Origin: Actinomycetes bacterium
GTDB lineage: Bacteria; Actinomycetota; Actinomycetes; Actinomycetales; Cellulomonadaceae
Assembly (NCBI GenBank): GCA_021778635.1
Contig: JAJYCD010000013.1
Coordinates: 1 to 52,779, forward strand
Direction of reading: 5' to 3'
DNA length: 52,779 nucleotides
The notes below the pieces were generated by a model. It was not told where the DNA came from. It did not search any database and saw only the letters and a program-made list of their open reading frames with translations. This document shows, in pieces, positions 45,954 through 52,779 of the stretch (the stretch's first letter is position 1; every line of letters starts with the position of its first letter). The translations under genes and the position numbers were made by a program.

Positions 45954-46870
45954 GCGGGCGCCGGGCAGCCGTGCTCGGCCACCCGATCGCGCACTCGCTC
46001 TCGCCGGTGCTGCACCTGGCCGCGTACCGCGCCCTCGGCCTCGACGGCTGGCAGTACGGACGGCAGGACGTCCAGGAGTCCGAGCTGGCGGGGGTGATCG
46101 CGCGCCTCGACCACCACTGGGTCGGCCTGAGCCTCACGATGCCGCTCAAGCACGCGATCATCCCGATGCTCGACCACGTGGAGCCGCTCGCCGAGGTGGT
46201 GGGTGCGGTGAACACCGTGCTGGTCCAGGGCCGACCGACCCGCCCCGGGGAGGTCGCGCGAGCGGGGCGTCCGGTGCTCGTGGGCGCCAACACGGACGTG
46301 TACGGCATCGTCGCGGCGCTGCAGGAGGCCGTCGGTGCGGTCGGCAGGCCGCTGCCAACGCGCCCGCGCGCCGTCGTCCTCGGTGCCGGTGCCACCGCCG
46401 CGTCTGCCTTCGCGGCACTCGGCCAGCTGGGGTGCACGACGCCCACGGTGCACCTGCGTTCTCTCGGTCGGAGCGGTGCCCTGATCCGTGCCGCGCATCG
46501 CATGGGTGTCGAGCCGACCTACCTCGCCCTCGAGGATGCCGTCGAGAGCATGCTCGACGCCGACATCGTCATCTCGACGCTCCCGGCGCACGGCGCGGAT
46601 GCGATCGCCGCAGGGCTTGCCTCGCATCCCGGTGCGTCGCTCGGCGCCCTGCTCGACGTCGTCTACGAACCCCGACCGACAGCCCTCATGGTCGCGTGGG
46701 CGCACGGAGGCGGTGCGGTGGTCGGCGGTGAACGGATGCTGCTGCACCAGGCCGCCGAGCAGGTGCGACTCATGACGGGGCACCCGGCGCCTCTTGCTGC
46801 GATGGACGAGGCCCTCGGAGCGGCTCTCGCCGGTCATCGGACGCATCCTGAGGAGAGATCCGAGCGCTGA
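45932..46870 (+). CDS. aroE: Shikimate dehydrogenase
   Basis: It reduces 3-dehydroshikimate to shikimate in the route to chorismate, which the pabB product uses. Landmarks over 312 residues are HSLSPVLH (21-28), catalytic Lys73 (TMPLKHAI), Asn94, catalytic Asp122 (GANTDVYG) and the NADP-binding glycine motif VLGAGATAAS. The GTG at 45932 lies within the mltG 3' end. It is 30-40 residues longer than E. coli AroE, mainly in a Pro-rich loop near residue 100. The 123 bases to pilB carry no recognised site. Confidence 0.94.
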   Translation: MAEDEGLSGRRAAVLGHPIAHSLSPVLHLAAYRALGLDGWQYGRQDVQESELAGVIARLDHHWVGLSLTMPLKHAIIPMLDHVEPLAEVVGAVNTVLVQGRPTRPGEVARAGRPVLVGANTDVYGIVAALQEAVGAVGRPLPTRPRAVVLGAGATAASAFAALGQLGCTTPTVHLRSLGRSGALIRAAHRMGVEPTYLALEDAVESMLDADIVISTLPAHGADAIAAGLASHPGASLGALLDVVYEPRPTALMVAWAHGGGAVVGGERMLLHQAAEQVRLMTGHPAPLAAMDEALGAALAGHRTHPEERSER

Positions 46871-46993
46871 AGTCTCACGTGTGCCCACGGGTCTGCCGAT
46901 GAGGATGGTGACGGCGCGTGTCCGCTGCCGTCGGCCGGGGTGCCGTGGCCGGAGGCGCTCGCGGTGGGCACGTCGACGACGAGGAGCAGGCCT

Positions 46994-48667
46994 GTGAAGC
47001 AGCTGGGGGAGATCCTTCTCGACGAGGGCCTCGTCACCGAGGGACAGCTCATGGCCGCGATCGACGAGCAGCTCGCTCGCGGCCAGTCGCTGGGCCGCAC
47101 GCTCGTCGAGAACGGTGTGCTCACCGAGGCCCAGCTCGTGGCGGCGCTGGCGCGACAGGTCGGGATGGACTTCATCGACCTCGACGACTATGCGGTCGAC
47201 CGCCAGGCTGTGGCGATGGTGCCCGCCTCGCTGTGCCGGCGCTACGTCGTCCTGCCGATCGGCATCGAGAACGGTGTCCTGATCCTCGCGACGGCCGACC
47301 CGGGCAACGTCGTCGCCGTCGACGACGTCCGCACGATGTCGGGCCGGCAGGTGAAGCCCGTCGTCACGACGTACGACCACCTCGTCCGCGCGATCGACCG
47401 CTTCTGCCGCGCCGACGGTGAGATGGAGAACCTCTCGTCGGCGTTCGAGGACGAGCAGCCGGACGTCGAGGACGACCTGTCGCGCATGGGCGACTTCGTC
47501 GACGACGACGCGCCGATCGTCCGGTACGTGAACCTCCTGGTGACCCAGGCGATCACCGACCGCGCGTCGGACATCCACATCGAGCCTGCAGAGCACGACC
47601 TCCGCGTGCGGTACCGCATCGACGGGGTGCTCCACGAGATGCAGCGGTCGCCCAAGCAGATCCAGGGCGGCGTGATCTCCCGTGTGAAGATCATGAGCGA
47701 CATCGACATCGCCGAGCGTCGCAAGCCGCAGGACGGTCGCATGTCGGTGACGCATCAGGGGCGCAAGATCGACCTCCGGGTGGCGACGCTTCCCACGGTC
47801 TGGGGCGAGAAGGTCGTCATGCGCATCCTCGACAACTCGACCGCGAGCCTCGACCTGCGCGACCTGTCGTTCCTCGACGACAACTACGAGAAGTACCGGG
47901 AGTCCTTCACCAAGCCGTACGGGATGATCCTGGTGACCGGTCCGACCGGCTCGGGCAAGTCCACGACCCTGTACGCCACCCTGAACGCGGTCTCGCGCCC
48001 GGAGATCAACGTGATCACCGTCGAGGACCCGGTCGAGTACCGGCTCGCCGGGATCAACCAGGTGCAGGTCAACCCGAAGGCAGGGCTGACGTTCGCCGGG
48101 GCGCTGCGCTCGATCCTGCGGTCGGACCCCGACGTGGTGCTCATCGGTGAGGTCCGTGACCACGAGACCGCGCAGATCGCGATCGAGGCGGCACTCACGG
48201 GGCACCTCGTGCTGTCGACCCTGCACACGAACGACGCACCCAGCGCGATCACCCGGTTGATCGAGATGGGGATCGAGCCGTTCCTCGTCGGTTCCGCCCT
48301 TGACGCGGTCGTCGCTCAACGTCTCGCCCGGCGGCTCTGCGAGAAGTGCAAGGAGCCGTACATCCCGACAGCGCTCGAGCTCACGGCCGCACGTTTCCCC
48401 TGGGTCGAGGGCGAGGAGATCCCCGAGCTGTTCCGGCACGTCGGGTGCAGCGCATGCTCCAAGACGGGGTACCGGGGTCGGCTCGCCCTGCACGAGGTCA
48501 TGAAGGTCTCCGAGGAGATCGAGCGACTGGCGGTGACGCACGCGTCGAGCGCGGAGATCGCGGCAACGGCGCGTCGCCAGGGCATGGTCTCGTTGCGCGA
48601 GGACGGGTGGATGAAGGTCGCGATGGGTCTGACCTCGATCACGGAGGTCATGCGCGTCGTCGCGTGA
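46994..48667 (+). CDS. pilB: Type IV pilus extension ATPase PilB (GspE family) with N-terminal MshEN domain
   Basis: It powers pilin assembly as a hexameric ATPase. The 557-residue protein starts at GTG 46994, with GAGGAG seven bases upstream. Residues 3-55 form the MshEN cyclic-di-GMP-binding module: two 24-residue motifs (3-26 and 32-55) each beginning LGxxL after one residue and ending in Gln, with an exact five-residue spacer. The motor follows with Walker A GPTGSGKS (about 316-323), an Asp box VEDPVEY, Walker B PDVVLIGEVRD, a His box and the four-cysteine zinc site CEKC/CSAC. It opens the pil locus after aroE. GspE of type II secretion shares the fold, but pilT next door favours a pilus. 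Confidence 0.93.
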   Translation: MKQLGEILLDEGLVTEGQLMAAIDEQLARGQSLGRTLVENGVLTEAQLVAALARQVGMDFIDLDDYAVDRQAVAMVPASLCRRYVVLPIGIENGVLILATADPGNVVAVDDVRTMSGRQVKPVVTTYDHLVRAIDRFCRADGEMENLSSAFEDEQPDVEDDLSRMGDFVDDDAPIVRYVNLLVTQAITDRASDIHIEPAEHDLRVRYRIDGVLHEMQRSPKQIQGGVISRVKIMSDIDIAERRKPQDGRMSVTHQGRKIDLRVATLPTVWGEKVVMRILDNSTASLDLRDLSFLDDNYEKYRESFTKPYGMILVTGPTGSGKSTTLYATLNAVSRPEINVITVEDPVEYRLAGINQVQVNPKAGLTFAGALRSILRSDPDVVLIGEVRDHETAQIAIEAALTGHLVLSTLHTNDAPSAITRLIEMGIEPFLVGSALDAVVAQRLARRLCEKCKEPYIPTALELTAARFPWVEGEEIPELFRHVGCSACSKTGYRGRLALHEVMKVSEEIERLAVTHASSAEIAATARRQGMVSLREDGWMKVAMGLTSITEVMRVVA

Positions 48668-48740
48668 CGCCGGGGCCCATCCGGGAGCGGCCTCAAGCCG
48701 CGACGTCCAGCGGCCGATAGCCAGACAAGTGCTGTTCCTC

Positions 48741-48767
48741 CCGGACCGCTCGGTGTGTGCGGTCCGG
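48741..48767 (+). other. Intercistronic hairpin between pilB and pilT
   Basis: CCGGACCGC (48741-48749) and GCGGTCCGG (48759-48767) form a perfect 9-bp stem with a 9-nt loop, 25 bases before the pilT start. It could stabilise or attenuate the transcript between extension and retraction genes. Confidence 0.5.
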
Positions 48768-48791
48768 AGCCCGACAAGGTGGAGGCGTTCC

Positions 48792-50189
48792 TTGAGCGAG
48801 ACGTTCCAGTCGCCGGGCGGTGAGCCCACGTGGCAGCTGCCGCCCTACCGGCCTGTCGGTCCCCAGACGGGGTACGAGCCGCAACCCGTGCGTGCACCGG
48901 CAGCGCCGCCACAGGCGTACGTTCCGGCCGCGGCTCCGGGGATGCCGGCTCCGACGCCGCAGGGAGCTCCGGCGGGCGCGCCGGCTCAGGCGCGACGCCG
49001 GGCGACCGGCTCGGGGTCCGGCCGGGTCGCACTCAGCCAGGAGTCCCAGGAGGGTGACCTCCAGCTCGACCAGGTGCTGGTCGCGATGGTCGCCATGGGC
49101 GCATCCGACCTCCACCTCACCACCGGCGCTTTCCCGACCGTGCGGATCAACGGCACGCTGCGCCCGATGGAGCAGTACCCGCGGCAGAACCCGGACTCGC
49201 TCAGGCGCAGCCTGTACGCCGTGCTCGCGCAGAAGCAGCGAGAGAAGTTCGAGGCCGAGCTCGAGCTCGACTTCGCGTACTCCGTGCGCGGCCAGGCGCG
49301 CTTCCGGGTGAACCTCTACCAGCAGCGCGAGTCGATCGGTGCCGCATTCCGGCTCATCCCGCACGACATCAAGCCGCTCGAGGCGCTCGGGATCCCGGCG
49401 ATCGTCGGCTCCTTCGCCGGGCTGCCGCGTGGGATGGTGCTGGTCACCGGTCCGACGGGGTCGGGGAAGTCGACGACCCTCGCCTCAGTGATCGACCTGG
49501 CCAACCGGACGCGCGACGACCACATCATGACGGTCGAGGACCCGATCGAGTTCCTGCACCAGCACAAGCGGTCGCTGGTGAACCAGCGCGAGGTCGGCGA
49601 CGACACGCTGTCGTTCACGAACGCACTCAAGCACGTGCTTCGGCAGGACCCCGACATCATCATGGTCGGTGAGATGCGGGACCTCGAAACGATCTCGGTG
49701 GCGCTCACGGCCGCCGAGACCGGGCACCTCGTGTTCGCGACGCTGCACACGCAGGATGCCGCACAGACCGTCGATCGCGTGATCGACGTGTTCCCGTCGC
49801 ATCAGCAGTCGCAGATCCGCACCCAGCTCGCCGGCGCGCTCCAGGGCATCGTCTGCCAGACGCTCTGCAAGCGGGCCGACGGTCCGGGCCGGTCGGTGGC
49901 TACCGAGGTGCTCGTGGCGACGCCCGCGATCAGGAACCTCATCCGTGAGGGGAAGACGCACCAGATCTACTCGGCGATGCAGGCCGGTGCTCAGCAGGGC
50001 ATGCACACGATGGACCAGCATCTGGCGGAGCTGGTCAAGACGGGGCGCATCTCCTACGAGACCGGTCTCGAGAAGTGCCACCACATGGAGGACTTCAACA
50101 GGTTGACCGGCAGGTCGGGTGGCTCGACGGGTGCCGGTCTGGCCAACAGCTCCATGGGCGGCCAGTCCTACTCGAACGGAGCACTGTGA
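48792..50189 (+). CDS. pilT: Pilus retraction ATPase PilT
   Basis: It drives pilus disassembly and so retraction. The 465-residue protein has a low-complexity Pro/Ala/Gln-rich N-terminal extension of about 85 residues, then the PilT core: N-terminal PAS-like sheet (ASDLHLTTGAFP), Walker A GPTGSGKS near residue 219, Asp box VEDPIEF, Walker B PDIIMVGEMRD, His box ATLHTQDA, and the PilT-specific AIRNLIRE element. TTG 48792 is chosen because GGAGG lies six bases upstream and no ATG or GTG stands nearby. It overlaps pilC by one base. Confidence 0.93.
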   Translation: MSETFQSPGGEPTWQLPPYRPVGPQTGYEPQPVRAPAAPPQAYVPAAAPGMPAPTPQGAPAGAPAQARRRATGSGSGRVALSQESQEGDLQLDQVLVAMVAMGASDLHLTTGAFPTVRINGTLRPMEQYPRQNPDSLRRSLYAVLAQKQREKFEAELELDFAYSVRGQARFRVNLYQQRESIGAAFRLIPHDIKPLEALGIPAIVGSFAGLPRGMVLVTGPTGSGKSTTLASVIDLANRTRDDHIMTVEDPIEFLHQHKRSLVNQREVGDDTLSFTNALKHVLRQDPDIIMVGEMRDLETISVALTAAETGHLVFATLHTQDAAQTVDRVIDVFPSHQQSQIRTQLAGALQGIVCQTLCKRADGPGRSVATEVLVATPAIRNLIREGKTHQIYSAMQAGAQQGMHTMDQHLAELVKTGRISYETGLEKCHHMEDFNRLTGRSGGSTGAGLANSSMGGQSYSNGAL

Positions 50190-51415
50190 TGGCCGAGGGC
50201 AAGACGTTCGAGTACGCGGTCCGCGACCGGAGCGGGAAGCTCGTCAAGGGCAGGATCGAGGCGGTCAACCAGGCGGCGGTGGCGAACCGTCTCAAGACCA
50301 TGGGTCTCGCGCCTCTCACGATCGACGAGGTGAACACCGGAGGCCTCCGCAAGGAGATCTCGATCCCCGGGTTCTCCGACAAGATCAGCCTCAAGGACAT
50401 GGCGATCATGGCGCGCCAGCTCGCGACCATGATCAACGCGGGGCTCTCGCTGCTCCGCGCGCTGACGATCCTGGCGGAGCAGACCGAGAGCAAGGCGCTC
50501 GCGAAGGTGCTCGCCCAGGTGAGATCCGATGTCGAGACCGGTGTCGCGTTCTCCGCCGGGCTCGCGAAGCACCCGCGCGTGTTCCCGCCGCTCATGGTCA
50601 ACATGGTCCGTGCCGGCGAGGTCGGCGGGTTCCTCGACCAGGTGCTGCTCTCGGTCGCGACCAACTTCGAGTCCGAGGTCAAGCTGCGCGGGAAGATCAA
50701 GTCGGCGATGACGTACCCCGTCGTCGTGTTCGTCATCGCGATCCTGGCGGTCGTCGGGATGCTGTTGTTCATCGTCCCGGTGTTCGCCGGCATGTTCGCG
50801 AGCCTGGGCGGCCAGCTGCCGCTGCCGACCCAGATCCTGGTGACGATGTCTGGGTTCCTCAAGGTCGGCGCGATCCCACTGCTGATCGTGGTCGTGCTCA
50901 TCTCGGTGTGGTGGGGTCGGCACAAGAACGACCGCGCCGTGCGCGAGCGCCTCGACCCGATCAAGCTCAAGGTGCCGGTGTTCGGCAACCTGTTCCGCAA
51001 GATCGCCGTCGCGCGGTTCACCCGCAACTTCGGCACGATGATCCATGCGGGTGTGCCGATCCTGCAGGCGCTCGACATCGTGGGGGAGACGAGCGGCAAC
51101 ATCGTCGTCGAGCGTGCCGCGAAGTCGGTCCAGGACTCGGTGCGTACCGGACAGTCGCTCTCCGCTCCGCTGTCCCACCACCCGGTGTTCCCGCCGATGG
51201 TCGTGCAGATGATGGCGGTCGGTGAGGACACCGGGGCGCTGGACACCATGCTCGAGAAGATCGCGGAGTTCTACGACCAGGAGGTCGAGGCGACCTCAGA
51301 GCAGCTCACCGCGTTGATCGAGCCGCTCATGATCGTGGTGCTCGGTTCGATCATCGGGTCGATGATCATCGCGCTGTACATGCCGATCTTCTCGATCTTC
51401 AACCTCATCAACTGA
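50189..51415 (+). CDS. pilC: Type IV pilus inner-membrane platform protein PilC (GspF family)
   Basis: It couples the ATPases to pilin assembly in the membrane. Two T2SSF domains are visible in 408 residues: a first cytosolic helical block (MARQLATMINAGLSLLRALTIL), membrane segments near 170-210 and 215-260, a second block with FTRNFGTMIHAGVPILQAL, and a C-terminal membrane segment ending MPIFSIFNLIN. The N-terminus FEYAVRDRSGKLVKG is the family start. The ATG follows GGAG and overlaps the pilT stop (TGATG). Confidence 0.95.
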   Translation: MAEGKTFEYAVRDRSGKLVKGRIEAVNQAAVANRLKTMGLAPLTIDEVNTGGLRKEISIPGFSDKISLKDMAIMARQLATMINAGLSLLRALTILAEQTESKALAKVLAQVRSDVETGVAFSAGLAKHPRVFPPLMVNMVRAGEVGGFLDQVLLSVATNFESEVKLRGKIKSAMTYPVVVFVIAILAVVGMLLFIVPVFAGMFASLGGQLPLPTQILVTMSGFLKVGAIPLLIVVVLISVWWGRHKNDRAVRERLDPIKLKVPVFGNLFRKIAVARFTRNFGTMIHAGVPILQALDIVGETSGNIVVERAAKSVQDSVRTGQSLSAPLSHHPVFPPMVVQMMAVGEDTGALDTMLEKIAEFYDQEVEATSEQLTALIEPLMIVVLGSIIGSMIIALYMPIFSIFNLIN

Positions 51416-51462
51416 GCGCACCGACAGCCGCAACGACGGCGATAGGACGACGAGGGGCCGGC

Positions 51463-51888
51463 GTGACGACAATGCGACGTATGACTCGCTCCGACGAGAC
51501 CGGGTTCACGCTCGTCGAACTCATGGTGGTCATCATCATCATCGGGATCCTGGCCGCGATCGCGATCCCCATCTTCGCTCAGCAACGGCACAAGGCAGCG
51601 GATGCGACCGTCCGGTTCGATCTTCACACCGTTGCCCTCGGTCTGGAGACCTACCGAACGGACGCGCAGACCTACCCCGCCGCTAAAGGTGACCTGTCGG
51701 GTGGTGTCCGGCTCTCGCCCGGGGTGACGATCGACGTGTATCGGACCGCGCAGACGTACTGCCTCGTGGGTAACAAGACCGGCGGGGTCGAAGCTACTCG
51801 CGCGTGGGTGTACGACAGCGTCAAGGGTGGTCTTCAGACCGACGCCACCGCAGTCTGCCCAGGCACCCCGTCGTTCACCCTTCCATGA
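51463..51888 (+). CDS. Type IV pilin-like protein 1
   Basis: A class III signal peptide is clear: the cleavage Gly is residue 14, followed by FTLVE with Glu at mature position +5 and a long hydrophobic stretch (MVVIIIIGILAAIAIP). Mature length is about 127 residues. Two cysteines (TYC and AVC) could form the C-terminal disulfide loop of type IV pilins. It shares VYDSVKGGLQ-like and terminal Cys features with the second pilin, so the two are paralogues. The GTG start 51463 is not strongly set; ATGs at 51472 and 51481 are alternatives. It lies 47 bases after pilC. Confidence 0.9.
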   Translation: MTTMRRMTRSDETGFTLVELMVVIIIIGILAAIAIPIFAQQRHKAADATVRFDLHTVALGLETYRTDAQTYPAAKGDLSGGVRLSPGVTIDVYRTAQTYCLVGNKTGGVEATRAWVYDSVKGGLQTDATAVCPGTPSFTLP

Positions 51889-51953
51889 TGACGCGCGCGG
51901 AGCATTGCCCGAGGCCAGGTTCGCACGCGGGCCACGGCAGCCTCGAACGGAGG

Positions 51954-51967
51954 TTGCCGATCGGCAA
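51954..51967. repeat. Perfect 14-bp palindrome upstream of the second pilin
   Basis: TTGCCGATCGGCAA is a complete palindrome in the 219-base gap between the pilins. It could be a regulator-binding site for the second pilin; that is inference. Nothing else in this gap stands out. Confidence 0.45.
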
Positions 51968-52107
51968 TCGGGTGAATTTCTTCAAGTAGCCCGGTCGAAG
52001 GCCTCAAGGTAGGCGCTCGCGCACCCGATGGTCGGGATGTATCACCGGCTCACGCATCGTCGGAGCCGTTCACCGCTAGAGACCACGACGTTGAAATGGG
52101 GACGAGC

Positions 52108-52554
52108 ATGATCGCTCGCATTCGCAAGTCCATCGAGGAGAAGGACAAGGGCTTCACGCTCATCGAGCTCCTCGTCGTCATCATCATCATCGGCATCCTC
52201 GCGGCGATCGCGATCCCGGTGTTCCTCAACCAGCGCAAGAAGGCAGTCGACGCCGGGATCAAGTCCGACCTGCGTACGGTCGCCACGGAGATGGAGACGT
52301 ACTTCACGGACAACCAGGTGTACCCGCCATCGACGGCAGTGACGGGCGGCACCGGCGCCTCGCCGAATACGATGACCATCGGAACGGACACCGTCACGCT
52401 CTCGGCCGGGAACACGATCGCGGTCAAGCTGATCACCAACGGCTACTGCCTGTTCGGTACCAACCCGAACGGCACGAGCGCCACCCTCGGTTACTCGTAC
52501 GACAGCACGCAGGGCGGTCTCCAGGGCGGAGCCCCCGCAGCCATCAAGTGCTGA
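52108..52554 (+). CDS. Type IV pilin-like protein 2, likely the major pilin
   Basis: The class III leader ends in Gly15 followed by FTLIE, with Glu at mature +5 and a hydrophobic helix (LLVVIIIIGILAAIAIP) nearly the same as in the first pilin. The mature protein is about 133 residues with two cysteines (GYC and the last residue) that could form a disulfide. ATG 52108 is preferred, six bases after GGGG; ATG 52096 is four codons upstream. Its own upstream gap and strong terminator suggest separate, abundant transcription, which fits a major pilin (inference). Confidence 0.92.
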   Translation: MIARIRKSIEEKDKGFTLIELLVVIIIIGILAAIAIPVFLNQRKKAVDAGIKSDLRTVATEMETYFTDNQVYPPSTAVTGGTGASPNTMTIGTDTVTLSAGNTIAVKLITNGYCLFGTNPNGTSATLGYSYDSTQGGLQGGAPAAIKC

Positions 52555-52583
52555 CCTCGCTCGAAATCTGATCTGCACGAACC

Positions 52584-52623
52584 CTGAGGGGAGGGATGGG
52601 CGACTGCCCACCCCTCCCCTCAG
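52584..52623 (+). terminator. Strong terminator after the second pilin
   Basis: Two 18-nt arms (52584-52601 and 52606-52623) pair with one mismatch around a 4-nt loop, 29 bases after the pilin stop. No T-tract follows. Confidence 0.85.
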
Positions 52624-52748
52624 CGCAATGCTCGGCAGCGCAAGGCGGGTCCACTTGGTCAGGCTCAAGGCGTCGGCATGATGTGCCGATGCTCTGTTCG
52701 GCGGCTCTGACGTACGTTTCGTGTGTGCACGTGCAACCTGGAGGGGTC

Positions 52749-52779
52749 ATGACCCGAGCGACTGGCGCTCCCGTGCATC
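52749..52779 (+). CDS. First codons of the next gene (truncated by the window)
   Basis: GGAGGGG at 52740-52746 followed by ATG 52749 opens a frame of ten visible codons, MTRATGAPVH. The context makes another pilus-assembly gene or pilin likely, but the product cannot be named. Confidence 0.45.
   Translation, partial: MTRATGAPVH

Noticed and set aside
45893-48829. A 978-codon open frame on the minus strand over aroE and pilB
   Set aside because: It spans two recognised genes and the gap between them in antisense; no family is recognisable.
51970-52107. Possible cyclic-di-GMP riboswitch before the second pilin
   Set aside because: The diagnostic GEMM sequence elements (GCAAA-type blocks and the conserved tetraloop) are absent; only a short hairpin is visible.

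Overview
The window is high-GC DNA with GTG, ATG and occasional TTG starts and tightly overlapping genes. It encodes phosphatidylinositol mannoside genes, an SsgA-like protein and a type IV pilus locus. Together these point to an actinobacterium, most likely of the order Micrococcales (Cellulomonas-like). The order-level placement is inference from gene content; nothing here fixes the genus.

Layout. 1-1040: the 3' end of a tyrosine integrase faces a minus-strand tRNA cluster (Gly-Cys-Val), which looks like the edge of an integrated element using the tRNA-Val(GAC) 3' end. 1184-4046: pabB-pabC (p-aminobenzoate for folate), a convergent SsgA-like gene, and tRNA-Val(CAC). 4315-10457: thrS, then an actinobacterial phosphatidylinositol mannoside operon in the Mycobacterium order (HIT protein, pgsA, patA, pimA, small membrane protein). 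10527-13864: a vitamin B6 block (pdxS, NUDIX, aminotransferase, pdxT). 13956-23744: yebC, ruvCAB, yajC-secD-secF, apt, relA. 23827-27091 (minus): an AbiEi-like protein whose 3' end is tandemly duplicated, a DUF349 protein with a hexapeptide-repeat tail, and a membrane-anchored cyclophilin. 27275-33843: metallo-hydrolase, hisS, a GMC (ChoD-like) oxidoreductase, aspS, GNAT. 33847-38401 (minus): an FMN reductase/LLM flavoprotein pair, a small membrane protein, an MMPL transporter. 38453-46870: rarA, rpsD with a repeat-bearing leader, a DUF948 pair, alaS, ruvX, mltG, aroE. 46994-52779: a type IV pilus locus (pilB, pilT, pilC, two type IV pilins, and the first codons of another gene).

How it works together. 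Most genes are housekeeping: translation, Holliday-junction processing, Sec export, stringent response, cofactor synthesis, envelope lipid and peptidoglycan assembly. The accessory-looking parts are the integrase/tRNA edge, the AbiEi-like gene, the flavoprotein/MMPL block and the pilus locus. PilB starts with two exact 24-residue motifs separated by five residues, the signature of the MshEN cyclic-di-GMP-binding domain, so pilus extension may answer to c-di-GMP. Across the window many genes have an actinobacterial -10 hexamer exactly six bases before the start codon, which predicts leaderless mRNAs.

No gene-free stretch exceeds 300 bases. The longest are the thrS leader region (4047-4314), the rpsD leader (39842-40075), the gap between the two pilins (51889-52107), the integrase/tRNA gap (546-755) and 24403-24611. 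All carry at least a hairpin, repeat or promoter described below. I did not find a convincing wholly new system; the best leads are the pilus regulation, the leaderless promoter pattern and the integration boundary.
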